Below, in pieces: positions 18,523 to 27,264 of a DNA stretch of 64,000 nt; within the stretch, counting starts at the first letter, position 1; the number at the start of each line of letters is the position of its first letter. A model generated the notes under the pieces. The model saw only the letters and a program-made list of their open reading frames with translations. It was not told where the DNA came from and searched no databases. The position numbers and the translations under genes are program-made. The stretch covers positions 434,001-498,000 of the forward strand of contig CBDCJB010000013.1 of assembly GCA_965217605.1 (NCBI GenBank), given 5' to 3'. The stretch comes from JAYYZW01 sp965217605. Lineage in GTDB: Bacteria > Pseudomonadota > Gammaproteobacteria > Ga0077536.

Positions 18523-20160
18523 GTGAATGCTTCGCGCAGCATCGCGCGGGTGCTCATCGACGAACTGCTCGCGCGCAAGGTCGATCACGCCTTCGGCATT
18601 CCCGGTGACTACGCGCTGGGATTATTCGACGAGATTGTGCAGTCGCCGCTCGCGCTCATCAATACCTGCGACGAACAGGGCGCCGGCTTCGCGGCGGACG
18701 CGTACGCGCGCGTTCGCGGCCTCGGCGCCGTATGCGTGACGTACGGCGTAGGCGGCCTGAAACTCGTGAACTCGACAGCCCAGGCCTATGCGGAACGCTC
18801 GCCGGTGGTCGTCATCAGCGGCGCGCCGGGCGTACGCGAGATCACGGGCGATGAGCTGCTCCATCACCGCGTGCGTGATTTCGACACGCAACACCGCGTA
18901 TTCCAGGAAGTGACGGTCGCACAAACGATTCTGGATGACCCGGCCACCGCACATCAGGAGGTCTTGCGGGTGCTCGACGCCGCCGCACGGCACAAACGGC
19001 CCGTCTATATCGAGATGCCACGTGATTGCGTGCACCTGGTAGCCGATTACGCTGACGACCGTGCGCGCGAACGCCCTCGTGAAATCGATCCCGCCGTGCT
19101 GAAAGAAGCACTCGATGAAGCAGTCACGATGCTGAACGCAGCCAAGCGCCCGATCGTGCTCGCGGGCGTCGAGATCCACCGTTTCGGTTTACAGGATCAG
19201 TTGATCCGGTTCATCGCGAAGTCCGGCATACGCTTCGCCACGACCATCATGGGCAAGTCGGTGGTGAATGAAGATCTGCCTGGTTTCGTCGGCGTCTACG
19301 CCGGCGGACTGTCGAACGAGATGGTGCGCGCGGTGGTCGAGGACAGCGATTGCGTTTTGAATCTGGGTGCGATGCTGACCGATTTAAATACCGGGATTTT
19401 CACCGCCCACCTCGATCCGGCCAAGATCATCGCTGCCACCGCCGATGAATTAGGGATACGCCGCCACCACTACCGCGGGATCGATCTCGCGACCTTCCTG
19501 AATGCGTTGTGCGGGGCCGATCTCATCGAACGCGGGCCGTTGCCCGAAAGTTGTCATGTCGGATCAACGTCGTTCGATGCCGGCGCCGACTACCCCATCT
19601 CGGTAGCCCGGGTGTTCGAATGCCTCGACGCCACCTTGTCCAAAGACATCGCCGTGGTGGCCGATCCGGGCGATGCTCTCTTCGGCGCGATCGATCTGAC
19701 CATTCACTCGCGCACGGAATTCATCGCCTGCGCCTATTACGCGTCACTCGGCTTCGCCATCCCCGCGAGTATCGCCTTACAGGTGGCGGAATCGAGCTGG
19801 CGACCACTGGTCCTGGTTGGCGACGGCGCATTTCAGATGACCGGCATGGAACTCACGACGTCGGCACGTTACGGCTTGACGCCGATCGTCGTGGTGCTCG
19901 ATAACCAGGGCTACGGCACCGAACGGCCCATGCTCGACGGCGCATTCAACGACGTGCATCCTTGGGCGTTTACCGCGATACCGCAGCTGATCGGCTGCGG
20001 ACGCGGCTACGACGTCAAGACGGAAAGCGAACTCGTCGACGCGTTAACCGCCGCCCTGGCCGACAAGACCACCCTCGCCATCATCCACGTGCGGCTCGCG
20101 CAGGATGATTTCTCGCCGGCGCTGGAACGCTTGACGTCGACCTTGCGCAAGCGGGTATAG
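18523..20160 (+). CDS. TPP-dependent 2-keto acid decarboxylase (indolepyruvate/phenylpyruvate decarboxylase-like)
   Basis: A 545-residue thiamine-diphosphate enzyme of the pyruvate/indolepyruvate decarboxylase branch. The N-terminal FGIPGDYALGLFDEI, Glu51 in CDEQGAGFAADAYA (the cofactor-activating Glu) and the Mg-TPP motif beginning GDG at 433-435 with NQGYG downstream are all present. It would decarboxylate a 2-keto acid to an aldehyde and CO2. It starts with GTG 4 bases after the DUF3237 stop. Its presence in the acx run suggests a decarboxylation or C-C cleavage step, but the substrate cannot be told from sequence. Confidence 0.82.
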   Translation: MNASRSIARVLIDELLARKVDHAFGIPGDYALGLFDEIVQSPLALINTCDEQGAGFAADAYARVRGLGAVCVTYGVGGLKLVNSTAQAYAERSPVVVISGAPGVREITGDELLHHRVRDFDTQHRVFQEVTVAQTILDDPATAHQEVLRVLDAAARHKRPVYIEMPRDCVHLVADYADDRARERPREIDPAVLKEALDEAVTMLNAAKRPIVLAGVEIHRFGLQDQLIRFIAKSGIRFATTIMGKSVVNEDLPGFVGVYAGGLSNEMVRAVVEDSDCVLNLGAMLTDLNTGIFTAHLDPAKIIAATADELGIRRHHYRGIDLATFLNALCGADLIERGPLPESCHVGSTSFDAGADYPISVARVFECLDATLSKDIAVVADPGDALFGAIDLTIHSRTEFIACAYYASLGFAIPASIALQVAESSWRPLVLVGDGAFQMTGMELTTSARYGLTPIVVVLDNQGYGTERPMLDGAFNDVHPWAFTAIPQLIGCGRGYDVKTESELVDALTAALADKTTLAIIHVRLAQDDFSPALERLTSTLRKRV

Positions 20161-20174
20161 CGGGCGGGACCTTT

Positions 20175-20198
20175 GTAGGAGCACGCTTGCGGGCGAAT
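20175..20198. repeat. REP-like unit, family B
   Basis: A single unit starting GTAGGAGCACGCTTGCGGGC lies between the keto acid decarboxylase stop and the acetoacetate-decarboxylase-like gene. Its internal palindrome can form a short hairpin. It shares its core with the units at 14684-14746, 38991-39013 and 42458-42471. Confidence 0.7.
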
Positions 20199-20236
20199 CG
20201 GTTATATTTAGCCGTACCGGTCAACGGAGAAAACCC

Positions 20237-21040
20237 ATGGGATTCGTCAAGACACCCGAAGAAATCGAACGTATCCAGGCGACACTCGCCGAGGCGCATT
20301 TCATGAGCGCAAAACTTCTCACGGTGCGATACCTGACCAAGTCCGACATCGTCGCCCATGTGTTGCCGCCGGGCCTCGAACCGACGGATGATCCGGTCGC
20401 GACGCTGCTCATGGGGCACTGGGGTCGCAGCAACGTCTGCCACGCATTTTCCGGCGCATGTTTCTACGTGCAAGCGCGCCATGAGGAACACGTCGGCGAT
20501 TATTGCCTCGCCATGCAGATGTCGTCCGACGCGGCGATCATTTTCGGGCGGGAAACCTTCGGCGAACCCAAAAAATACGCGATTACGAAGCTGGATCGTG
20601 ACGGCGACACGCTCACGGGCTCGGTTACGCGCTACGGTCAGGCCATCATCGAGGCCGAGGCGAAAATGGAAGCGCCGGTCGTGAATCCGCCCGACGGCTT
20701 CGTCAATTTTCATTACAAGTTCCTGCCGAAATGCGATGGGCAGGGCTTGGAAGCCGATCCCATTTTGATCATGGCGTCGTTCAAGACCGCTAACGCCAAA
20801 GTCGAATCGGGGACGGCCACGCTCGAACTCGCCAATACGCCGCTCGACCCCTTGGGAGAGATCGAAATCGTCGAGATGCTGGACGCGTTTTACACCGAAG
20901 CCGACACCACCGCCCGCTGCACCGAGCTCGCGCGGGTCGACGCGAACGCGTTTCTGCCTTACGCGTATAACAAATTCGACGATTACGCCATCATGGACAA
21001 CGAGGCGGAGGCGCCCTGGCAGCCTTTGCGGGTGGCTTGA
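20237..21040 (+). CDS. Acetoacetate decarboxylase-family protein
   Basis: A 267-residue protein of the acetoacetate decarboxylase (ADC) family. The segment GRETFGEPKKYA carries the Lys pair (Lys112-Lys113) equivalent to the Schiff-base Lys and its neighbour in clostridial ADC. ADC converts acetoacetate to acetone and CO2, the reverse outcome of acetone carboxylase, so in this cluster it is more likely to act on a different beta-keto acid or as an aldolase/hydratase-like relative. AACGGAGAA sits 7-10 bases upstream of the ATG. It ends the plus-strand run, followed by a family A REP palindrome. Confidence 0.82.
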   Translation: MGFVKTPEEIERIQATLAEAHFMSAKLLTVRYLTKSDIVAHVLPPGLEPTDDPVATLLMGHWGRSNVCHAFSGACFYVQARHEEHVGDYCLAMQMSSDAAIIFGRETFGEPKKYAITKLDRDGDTLTGSVTRYGQAIIEAEAKMEAPVVNPPDGFVNFHYKFLPKCDGQGLEADPILIMASFKTANAKVESGTATLELANTPLDPLGEIEIVEMLDAFYTEADTTARCTELARVDANAFLPYAYNKFDDYAIMDNEAEAPWQPLRVA

Positions 21041-21047
21041 GACTATC

Positions 21048-21120
21048 CCTGGATTCCGCTTCGCTACATCCAGGCTACATCCCTTACCGTAGCCCGGATG
21101 TAGCACAGCGGAATCCGGGG
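21048..21120. repeat. REP-like palindrome, family A (copy 2)
   Basis: Inverted arms CTGGATTCCGCTTCGCTACA and its imperfect complement flank a short loop around 21080-21090. It lies between convergent genes (ADC-like on plus, ligase on minus) just outside both stop codons, where it could act as a bidirectional transcription barrier. Same family as 6772-6842 and 46769-46834. Confidence 0.78.
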
Positions 21121-21122
21121 TC

Positions 21123-22694
21123 CTAGTTAACCGCCCGTTCCGTATCGCTCCAAAACTTCGCCCGGATCGCTTTCTTGTCGGTCTTGCCGACGGCCGTCTT
21201 GGGGATCGCATCCCAAAACTCGACCGCCTTCGGCGTCTTCACACCCCCGAGTTTGGGCCGGCAGCGCTCGATGACGGCCGCAGCGTCCAGCGATTCCCCT
21301 TCCTTGAGGACGACGACAGCCGTGATCATTTCACCCCATTTATCGTCGGGCACGCCTATCACCGCACACTCGAGTACTTCGGGCATCGCCAGGATCGGCT
21401 GTTCGACCTCGGTCGCGAATACATTGAAGCCGCCGGTGATGATCATGTCCTTCTTGCGATCGACGATGTAAAGGTAGCCGTCCTCGTCGAGGTAACCGAC
21501 GTCGCCCGTGTGGTGCCATCCGAATTTACGCGCTTGTTCGGTGGCCTCGGGTTTCTCGAAATAACCGGGCGTCACCAATGGGCCGCGGCAACAGATCTCG
21601 CCGCGCCCGCCAGTCGGTAAAAGCCTGCCGTCGTCATCCAGGATCGCGACCTGCGTCGTCGACGTCGCCTTACCGCAGCTCCGTAACCGCTCCGGGTTTT
21701 CACCACGCGCGGCAGCGCTGACCACCTCGGGCGGTAACATGGAGATCAGCATCGGCGCTTCGGCTTGTCCGTAGCATTGACAGATCACCGGTCCGAACAC
21801 CTCCACGCCTTCGCGGAATTTGTCAGGCGACACCGGCGCCGCGGCGATCAACAGTTGGCGGAGGCTCGAGCAGTCCCGGGTCCGGGCATCCGGATGATCG
21901 AGCAATGCGTAGTAGGCGGTCGGCGGCAAGAAGATATGGGTGACCTTGTATTCTTCGATCGTTTCCAGGACTTCCCCGGCGTCGAACCCCGGCAGCACGA
22001 CCGTCGTTCCGCCTTCCGCCGCCATTACGCCGATCATGAGACCGGCCGCATGCGTGATCGGCGCAACGGCCAGATGCACGATGTCTTCCGTCTGACCGGC
22101 GACGTAACACTCCAAACCGAGTTCGAACATCGTCACGATGGATTGATTGCTCATTTCCACGCCTTTTGACGGACCGGTCGTACCGCCCGTCGGCCAGCGC
22201 GAGAAAACCACGTCGGGTGCACTGAAGGGATCCGACCAATCCGGCAGCTCGGTGTCTCGACCTGCGGCGCAAAAGGCCTCGAGCGAGACGTGGCCCGAGT
22301 CCGCGGAATCGATACAGATCACGCCCTTGAGCTCCGTCAGCGCCGCGATCGCGACCGCGGCCTCTTCGGCCACCTCGGGATGAAAAAACAGCCAGCGCGT
22401 GCGCACGTACGCCATGTACTCGGCATTGGTGCTGGCCGAATTACGCACGCTGACGGGTATCCAGGCGCCGCCGGCGCGCGTCGCGGCGACGATGCATACG
22501 ACGGCTCCAGGATCGTTCGGTGCGTACACGGCGACCGATTCGCCGAGCTCAAACCCGGCGGCATAGAGGCCGCGTGCGATGGCTTCGGTATTGGCCTTGG
22601 CTTCAGCGAACGTGAACGACTTGCCCTTGCCGATCAAGAATGGCCGGTCAGGCGCGCGTCTGACGCCCCGATCGAAATAATCTATGGGTCGCAT
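21123..22694 (-). CDS. AMP-dependent acyl-CoA synthetase
   Basis: A 523-residue ANL-superfamily ligase. The P-loop is slightly unusual, PTGGTTGPSKG (168-178). Downstream motifs are CYGQAEAP, WHHTGDVGY, DMIITGGFNVFATEVE and a C-terminal KTAVGKTDKKAIR with the catalytic Lys. It probably activates an aryl, branched or fatty acid to the CoA ester. It is monocistronic by appearance and divergent from the deacetylase gene, with only 24 bases between starts. It is clearly different from the ligase at 15951-17576, so the locus encodes two acid-activating specificities. Confidence 0.85.
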   Translation of the reverse strand: MRPIDYFDRGVRRAPDRPFLIGKGKSFTFAEAKANTEAIARGLYAAGFELGESVAVYAPNDPGAVVCIVAATRAGGAWIPVSVRNSASTNAEYMAYVRTRWLFFHPEVAEEAAVAIAALTELKGVICIDSADSGHVSLEAFCAAGRDTELPDWSDPFSAPDVVFSRWPTGGTTGPSKGVEMSNQSIVTMFELGLECYVAGQTEDIVHLAVAPITHAAGLMIGVMAAEGGTTVVLPGFDAGEVLETIEEYKVTHIFLPPTAYYALLDHPDARTRDCSSLRQLLIAAAPVSPDKFREGVEVFGPVICQCYGQAEAPMLISMLPPEVVSAAARGENPERLRSCGKATSTTQVAILDDDGRLLPTGGRGEICCRGPLVTPGYFEKPEATEQARKFGWHHTGDVGYLDEDGYLYIVDRKKDMIITGGFNVFATEVEQPILAMPEVLECAVIGVPDDKWGEMITAVVVLKEGESLDAAAVIERCRPKLGGVKTPKAVEFWDAIPKTAVGKTDKKAIRAKFWSDTERAVN

Positions 22695-22718
22695 TGCTTA
22701 GTATTGAGTTTCGTTATC

Positions 22719-23516
22719 ATGAGCGCGATGAACGGCGAAAAGAATAGCAATCAAGGTGACCGAGAGCGAATTCGATTGAACGAGCAGACCGCGTACTGGC
22801 TCCTGGAGGTGTTGGAGTCCGCGAACCGGCGCATTACATTTTTTGTAACGGGTCGCTTCTTTGAGACCTTTCCCCAGATCGTCGTCGCCATGCGTAATGC
22901 CGGACACGAGATCGGCTACCACGGCCATTCTCATCAACGTATCGAAGACCAAGCCATTCTGACGAACGAATTCGCCGCCTCCAAGGAGTTCATGCAGGAG
23001 TTTCAGCCGCAGGGCTTTCGGGCGCCGTGGGTATTCCTTCCGCCCGACATGCTGGCAATCTTGAAAGATTGGGGATTTCTGTATGATTCGTCTTCACTCG
23101 CGCCACCCGGTGTCATCGACCAAGGAGAGGATCTGTGGCTCGTGCCGGTTTCAACCTTTCGCTACGGAGCGAACCGCGACATCACGTTTAATCAGTCCTT
23201 CGGATTGAGCATGCTCAGCCGGGAAATTCCCTTTGGCAGTGGCATCGTTTGCTCGTACCTGAGACGCTTTTATCCGAATATTTTGGATGGATATGCGAGA
23301 AGAGGTCGCTCCTGCGTGTTTTATCTGCATTTGTGGCAGCTTTTTCATGCCGCACAGGCGCAACATCGGGGAATCAGACGCATTCATCGGCTGCCGCTGG
23401 ACCGGTGGCTCAGAAACTTAATCGAACGATTCGAGTTTGGAAAACTGATTGACTTGTGCGGCAATTCACCGGAAGCGAGCGGTCGCCATTACCTGACGTT
23501 TGATATCGAGCTATGA
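22719..23516 (+). CDS. Polysaccharide deacetylase (NodB)-family protein lacking the usual N-terminal motif
   Basis: 265 residues from the ATG at 22719 (another ATG at 22728). Matches to carbohydrate esterase 4 are ITFFVTGRF (39-47) and GHEIGYHGHSHQRI (62-75) with the metal-binding His residues. The first NodB motif, TFDxxD/E, which should lie near residues 5-15, is absent. A TFDIEL string instead ends the protein (260-265). The short gap to the divergent ligase leaves no room for a longer N-terminus, so the gene is truncated, rearranged or a permuted variant. Four bases overlap the methyltransferase, so the two are translationally coupled and may modify a surface glycan. Confidence 0.65.
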   Translation: MSAMNGEKNSNQGDRERIRLNEQTAYWLLEVLESANRRITFFVTGRFFETFPQIVVAMRNAGHEIGYHGHSHQRIEDQAILTNEFAASKEFMQEFQPQGFRAPWVFLPPDMLAILKDWGFLYDSSSLAPPGVIDQGEDLWLVPVSTFRYGANRDITFNQSFGLSMLSREIPFGSGIVCSYLRRFYPNILDGYARRGRSCVFYLHLWQLFHAAQAQHRGIRRIHRLPLDRWLRNLIERFEFGKLIDLCGNSPEASGRHYLTFDIEL

Positions 23517-24193
23517 GCAGCAACGACAGACACGACAAAGCGAATGAATACTGGACCCGGCACAGCTTGAAATGGGAAGCCGGCGCCTATTACCGCGACG
23601 CTGATCTGCCGATCAAAAAAGGCGTCCTCGAGACCATCGCATCGTATGTCCGCGGCGACAGCGTTTACCGGCGTATGCACGCTGCGTCGGAGATCCTCCA
23701 ACCGCACCTGGAAAACAGCCACGTCCTCGATATCGGCTGCGGCTCCGGGCGGTTTTGCAAGATCCTGGCCGACCTCGGCGCCGCCAGAGTCACGGGGATC
23801 GATATCTGCGCATCATCCATCGAGTACGCCAAATCCCATTATTCCAGAGACAACGTCGCGTTCGATGTTCTCGACGCGTGTACGCCGGGAACGAAACTAC
23901 CGCCGTGCGATGTGGCGACGGCTCTAGGGGTTGTCGAATACATCGACATCGAGCAACTGCGATCCCTGATGCAGAACTTGACGACAAAGACGATCCTGTT
24001 CCACTGCGCCGAAGGTCCAAAGTCACGCCGCGCGAAACTTCGCCATGCCATACGGCAGCCGTACCTGTGGCTCAAGGGCGTACCGCCGGTGCATTTCCAC
24101 AGCCTGGAAGACGTTCGTCGATTAGGTAAAGGGCCGGCAACAGACGGCTTGCGTTACGTCTACGGCAATAATTTCGTGACGAACTTGGAATAG
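23513..24193 (+). CDS. Class I SAM-dependent methyltransferase
   Basis: A 226-residue protein with the Rossmann SAM-binding motif HVLDIGCGSGRF (70-81) and the acidic GIDICASSIEYA strand. The start overlaps the deacetylase stop as ATGA. The motif set fits small-molecule or sugar O-methyltransferases, but the substrate is unknown. Pairing with a polysaccharide deacetylase suggests modification of a cell-envelope glycan (inference). The end is convergent with the hydrolase gene, whose stop codon immediately adjoins. Confidence 0.78.
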   Translation: MSSNDRHDKANEYWTRHSLKWEAGAYYRDADLPIKKGVLETIASYVRGDSVYRRMHAASEILQPHLENSHVLDIGCGSGRFCKILADLGAARVTGIDICASSIEYAKSHYSRDNVAFDVLDACTPGTKLPPCDVATALGVVEYIDIEQLRSLMQNLTTKTILFHCAEGPKSRRAKLRHAIRQPYLWLKGVPPVHFHSLEDVRRLGKGPATDGLRYVYGNNFVTNLE

Positions 24194-25237
24194 TTATCGA
24201 TTCGCCGGCAACGGTGTTTGTGGCCAGACCTCAGGGCAGGCCACCGCCAACCAGTTCACGATCGCATTGTTGACGTCAACCGGCTTTTCCTGCGCCATCC
24301 AATGGCCACACTCGACCGGGCGTTCGGTCAGATTACGGCAGTATTCGCGCATGGGCTCCGGTAATCTCGAATCCACGCATTCGCACACGTAATCGTACGC
24401 GGCGACGAGGAATAAAACCGGCATGTCGAGGTAGCCGTCATTCACCGCGCCCGCCGAATAAGCGGCGTTTGCAGCGTGATTCATATAGAACGAGCAGGGC
24501 CCGAAGAAGCCGTTGCGTTCGAGCGCCGCGGTGTAGATGGACAGAACCGATTCGGACACGACCGCGTCGTCACGCGGCAAATCGGGTGCGGCGTCCGCTC
24601 CGCCAAACCAACCGCCGTCCCGACGTACCGGCGCCGTCAGCGCCGGTTTGCCCTTGCCGTCCGGCCCCCACCTCCGGAATAACGCTTTGAGTGCGTTGTG
24701 GGGATGGGCTTCGAACACGGCTTGCGCGTGGGCGAAATTTTCTTGATAGAACCGTTGGTATTCCCATTGCCCCGCCGGATAGTCGTCGGCCGGATAAACG
24801 CTTCGATCAACCAATTCGATTAACGCATCCACACCGAATTCGAGGGTCCGGTACGGCACGCACAGATTCACCACCCCGTGACAGCGTTCGGGGTGATGGC
24901 TGGCGATACTCCAGACGATCGGCGCACCCCAATCATGCCCTACCCAGATCGCCCGTTCGTGGCCAAGCACATCGAGCAGGGCGAGCATGTCGGCGACATT
25001 GTGTTCGAGCGCGTAATCGCTATGTTGGTCATAAACGCTCGAACGACCATACCCCCGTAGGTCCGGCGCGATTGCGCGAAACCCAAGCCCAGCGAGCACC
25101 GGTAATTGATGCCGCCAGCTGATCGAAAGCTCGGGCCATCCGTGCACGAAAATGATCAGCGGGCCGGCTTGCGGCCCCGCGGCCAGATAGAACGTGTTGT
25201 GCTGCTCGCCCTTAAACCTGTGTTCGGTGATATCCAT
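24194..25237 (-). CDS. Alpha/beta hydrolase, epoxide hydrolase-like
   Basis: A 347-residue alpha/beta-hydrolase. HGWPE at 32-36 (oxyanion region) and GHDWGA with the nucleophile Asp102 are typical of epoxide hydrolases, and the catalytic His lies in VECGHWMAQEKP near the C-terminus. An Asp nucleophile argues for an epoxide hydrolase or haloalkane dehalogenase-like enzyme rather than an esterase. No signal peptide, so cytoplasmic. It would hydrate epoxides formed by monooxygenases such as those elsewhere in this window (inference). Confidence 0.82.
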   Translation of the reverse strand: MDITEHRFKGEQHNTFYLAAGPQAGPLIIFVHGWPELSISWRHQLPVLAGLGFRAIAPDLRGYGRSSVYDQHSDYALEHNVADMLALLDVLGHERAIWVGHDWGAPIVWSIASHHPERCHGVVNLCVPYRTLEFGVDALIELVDRSVYPADDYPAGQWEYQRFYQENFAHAQAVFEAHPHNALKALFRRWGPDGKGKPALTAPVRRDGGWFGGADAAPDLPRDDAVVSESVLSIYTAALERNGFFGPCSFYMNHAANAAYSAGAVNDGYLDMPVLFLVAAYDYVCECVDSRLPEPMREYCRNLTERPVECGHWMAQEKPVDVNNAIVNWLAVACPEVWPQTPLPANR

Positions 25238-25260
25238 TGCCGCAGCCCCTGTAAATCGAT

Positions 25261-25330
25261 AGGGTCAGACTCGATTGAAACGTAGCACGACTACTTGATA
25301 CTTGATTATATTCAATCGGGTCCGACCCCT
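25261..25330. repeat. Inverted repeat in divergent intergenic region
   Basis: Arms AGGGTCAGACTCGATTGAA (25261-25279) and TTCAATCGGGTCCGACCCCT (25311-25330) are imperfect complements around a 31-base AT-rich centre, so they form a long hairpin. The GGGTC-GA-CGATTGAA type resembles short mobile REP-like sequences. It sits upstream of both divergent genes (hydrolase and SDR) and may influence their promoters. Confidence 0.65.
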
Positions 25331-25363
25331 TGGGTCCGCGCCGGAGGTAAAATCACACACACC

Positions 25364-26119
25364 ATGGAATTCACCGGGAAACGCGTCCTCGTAACGGGCT
25401 CCACGCGCGGAATCGGTCATGCGCTGGCGCGCCGATTTCTCGACGGTGGTGCGCGCGTCGCGGTCAACGGCCGGCAGGAAGAGCGGGTCGCCACCGCGAT
25501 TGAAGTACTCGGCGGCGCCGCCGAACTCGTGGCGGCGCCGGGCGATCTCTCACACGCCGTTGGGTGTGAAACCGTGATCAACCAGGCTGTAGAAGGACTC
25601 GGCGGACTGGACATCCTGATCAACAACGCCGGTCTGTACCCCATCGCGTCGATCGAAGAGACCGACGAATCCATGTGGGACGCGACCATGGACGCCAATG
25701 TAAAAAGCGTGTTTTTCTGCAGCCGCGCTGCGCTGGCGCCCTTGCGCGCATCACAGGGGGTGATCATCAACCACGCGTCGATCGCGGGGCTGATGGGATT
25801 CGCCAACATTTCAGCCTACTGCACGTCCAAAGCCGCGGTCGCGAACCTGACCCGTTCGATGGCCATGGAACTCGCGCCCGGTATTCGGGTCAACTGCGTG
25901 TGCCCGACGACGGTCGATAATGATATGGGCTGGCAGGGCTTCAATCGCGCCGATGACCCGCAGGCCGCCTACGAGGCGTTCGCGCAAGCCAGTAAACTCA
26001 AACGGCTGCCGACGAATGACGATGTGGTCGAAGCCTTCGCCTTTCTGGCATCCGATCGCGCGACTTTCATGACGGGCGTCGCACTACCCGTCGACGGCGG
26101 TAAATCCGCAGGGGCTTGA
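25364..26119 (+). CDS. Short-chain dehydrogenase/reductase
   Basis: A 251-residue classical SDR. The NAD(P) motif is TGSTRGIG (11-18), then NNAG (87-90), and the catalytic Ser139, Tyr152 and Lys156 (YCTSK). It probably oxidises an alcohol or reduces a keto group, FabG-like. The ATG at 25364 (MEFTGKRVLVTG) is chosen over a start at 25295 that would run through the inverted repeat. GGAGG lies about 17 bases upstream, further than ideal. Substrate unknown. Confidence 0.85.
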   Translation: MEFTGKRVLVTGSTRGIGHALARRFLDGGARVAVNGRQEERVATAIEVLGGAAELVAAPGDLSHAVGCETVINQAVEGLGGLDILINNAGLYPIASIEETDESMWDATMDANVKSVFFCSRAALAPLRASQGVIINHASIAGLMGFANISAYCTSKAAVANLTRSMAMELAPGIRVNCVCPTTVDNDMGWQGFNRADDPQAAYEAFAQASKLKRLPTNDDVVEAFAFLASDRATFMTGVALPVDGGKSAGA

Positions 26120-26144
26120 TGACGTGAATGACGCGGTATAAGCA

Positions 26145-26576
26145 ATGCGCAGGAAGTTTCTCATCACCGCGATCGTGGCATCGATGCTGACGCTGACCAT
26201 GCCGGCATCGATGGCTGATTTAGAGCTACTGGGAAAGCAACATTTCGTGTGCAGAAAAGGGGCGCTGCGTCTGCACGGAGATAAGGGCACCAGGCTTTAT
26301 CCGGCCGGCAAGAGAGAAAAAGTCAGGCTTGAGAGAGCGGTTGGCATCCTGTCATACACGTGTGCTTATATTCGCAGCAGCGTCGTCTGTCCCATGGGTA
26401 CCACCTTCGTTGACGTAAAGCGCGGCTTCGCGACGGGGAGGTACGACGTCGAGTGTCTGCGCGTGCCGACGGAAGGCATACCTGGCCTCGACGACACGAG
26501 CGCGGCTGCCGCGGGTGAGGAACCTGGCGGGCCGAAATCCGTAGATTCAGGGTCAGAACCCGAGGTTGGCGAGTAA
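26145..26576 (+). CDS. Small secreted protein of unknown function
   Basis: 143 residues with a clear Sec signal peptide (MRRKF, hydrophobic stretch to about residue 20, cleavage near SMA-DLE). The mature part carries four Cys residues (in FVCRKG, SYTCAYI, SVVCPMG and VECLRV), consistent with two disulfides in the periplasm, then an acidic, low-complexity tail rich in Gly, Glu and Ser. No family recognised. The last 24 bases overlap the convergent cheZ 3' end. Confidence 0.55.
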   Translation: MRRKFLITAIVASMLTLTMPASMADLELLGKQHFVCRKGALRLHGDKGTRLYPAGKREKVRLERAVGILSYTCAYIRSSVVCPMGTTFVDVKRGFATGRYDVECLRVPTEGIPGLDDTSAAAAGEEPGGPKSVDSGSEPEVGE

Positions 26577-27248
26577 ATCGTCGACTTCGTCTTGATTGGC
26601 CGCGGACTCTTTGCACGTCCGGATCGTCGGCCCATGTGACCCTGAAGTTTGATCGATACCAGGTTTTTCGCGAGCATTCACGGCGTTAGAAGTCGCACCG
26701 CAAGCACTGACGATATCCAGCAGTTGTCGCTCCACCTGCGTCACCACCTCAATGGTGCGTTTGATGACCTGGCTCGTGAGGTCTTGATAGGTCTGCGCGA
26801 CCATGATCTGCGATAAACCGTCGCGTAAGCGCTGACTGTCGTGCCGGACCTGTTGCGCGAATCCTTCATAGCGCTGCAGCGCGTCTTGCCCGCCGTTGCA
26901 ATCGGTAAGTGCGGCGCACGCGCCTTCGGCCATCGATTCCGTGATGGGCAACATCACGTCGATTTCGTCGAGCGTGAGGTTGGCAGCCTGTTCGGTTTGC
27001 GCCATTACGTAGCTCAAACGTTCATGGCAATTGGGAATATCGGTATCCGCCAGATCATGCAGCCGATCGTCGGAGATCAATTCGCGAATATCGTCGTGAA
27101 CGCTGCGCATGAGGCGCCCAATCTCGGCAAACAGGTTTTCAAATCGCTTATCGTTGAAGGATTTAATGAGCGCATCGACGCGCTTTGTGTCACCCGCCTC
27201 CATCGCTTCGACGGCGCCGCGAAGCAACTCGATATCGTCGTCCATCAT
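26553..27248 (-). CDS. cheZ: Chemotaxis protein phosphatase CheZ
   Basis: A 231-residue CheZ, which dephosphorylates phospho-CheY. The catalytic segment QTYQDLTSQ contains Asp156 and Gln160, matching the Asp143/Gln147 spacing of the E. coli enzyme. The C-terminal CheY-binding peptide QDEVDDLLANLGF is intact. It lies 16 bases downstream of cheY on the same strand. It appears complete although the neighbouring cheA is destroyed, so it may have lost its purpose or may serve another chemosensory array. Confidence 0.92.
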   Translation of the reverse strand: MMDDDIELLRGAVEAMEAGDTKRVDALIKSFNDKRFENLFAEIGRLMRSVHDDIRELISDDRLHDLADTDIPNCHERLSYVMAQTEQAANLTLDEIDVMLPITESMAEGACAALTDCNGGQDALQRYEGFAQQVRHDSQRLRDGLSQIMVAQTYQDLTSQVIKRTIEVVTQVERQLLDIVSACGATSNAVNAREKPGIDQTSGSHGPTIRTCKESAANQDEVDDLLANLGF

Positions 27249-27264
27249 GGCCGCTCTCCCGTTT

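Noticed and set aside
20081..21211. 376-codon open frame on minus over the ADC-like gene
   Set aside because: Runs through a REP palindrome and the 3' end of two other genes; composition is low-quality Arg/Gly/Val.
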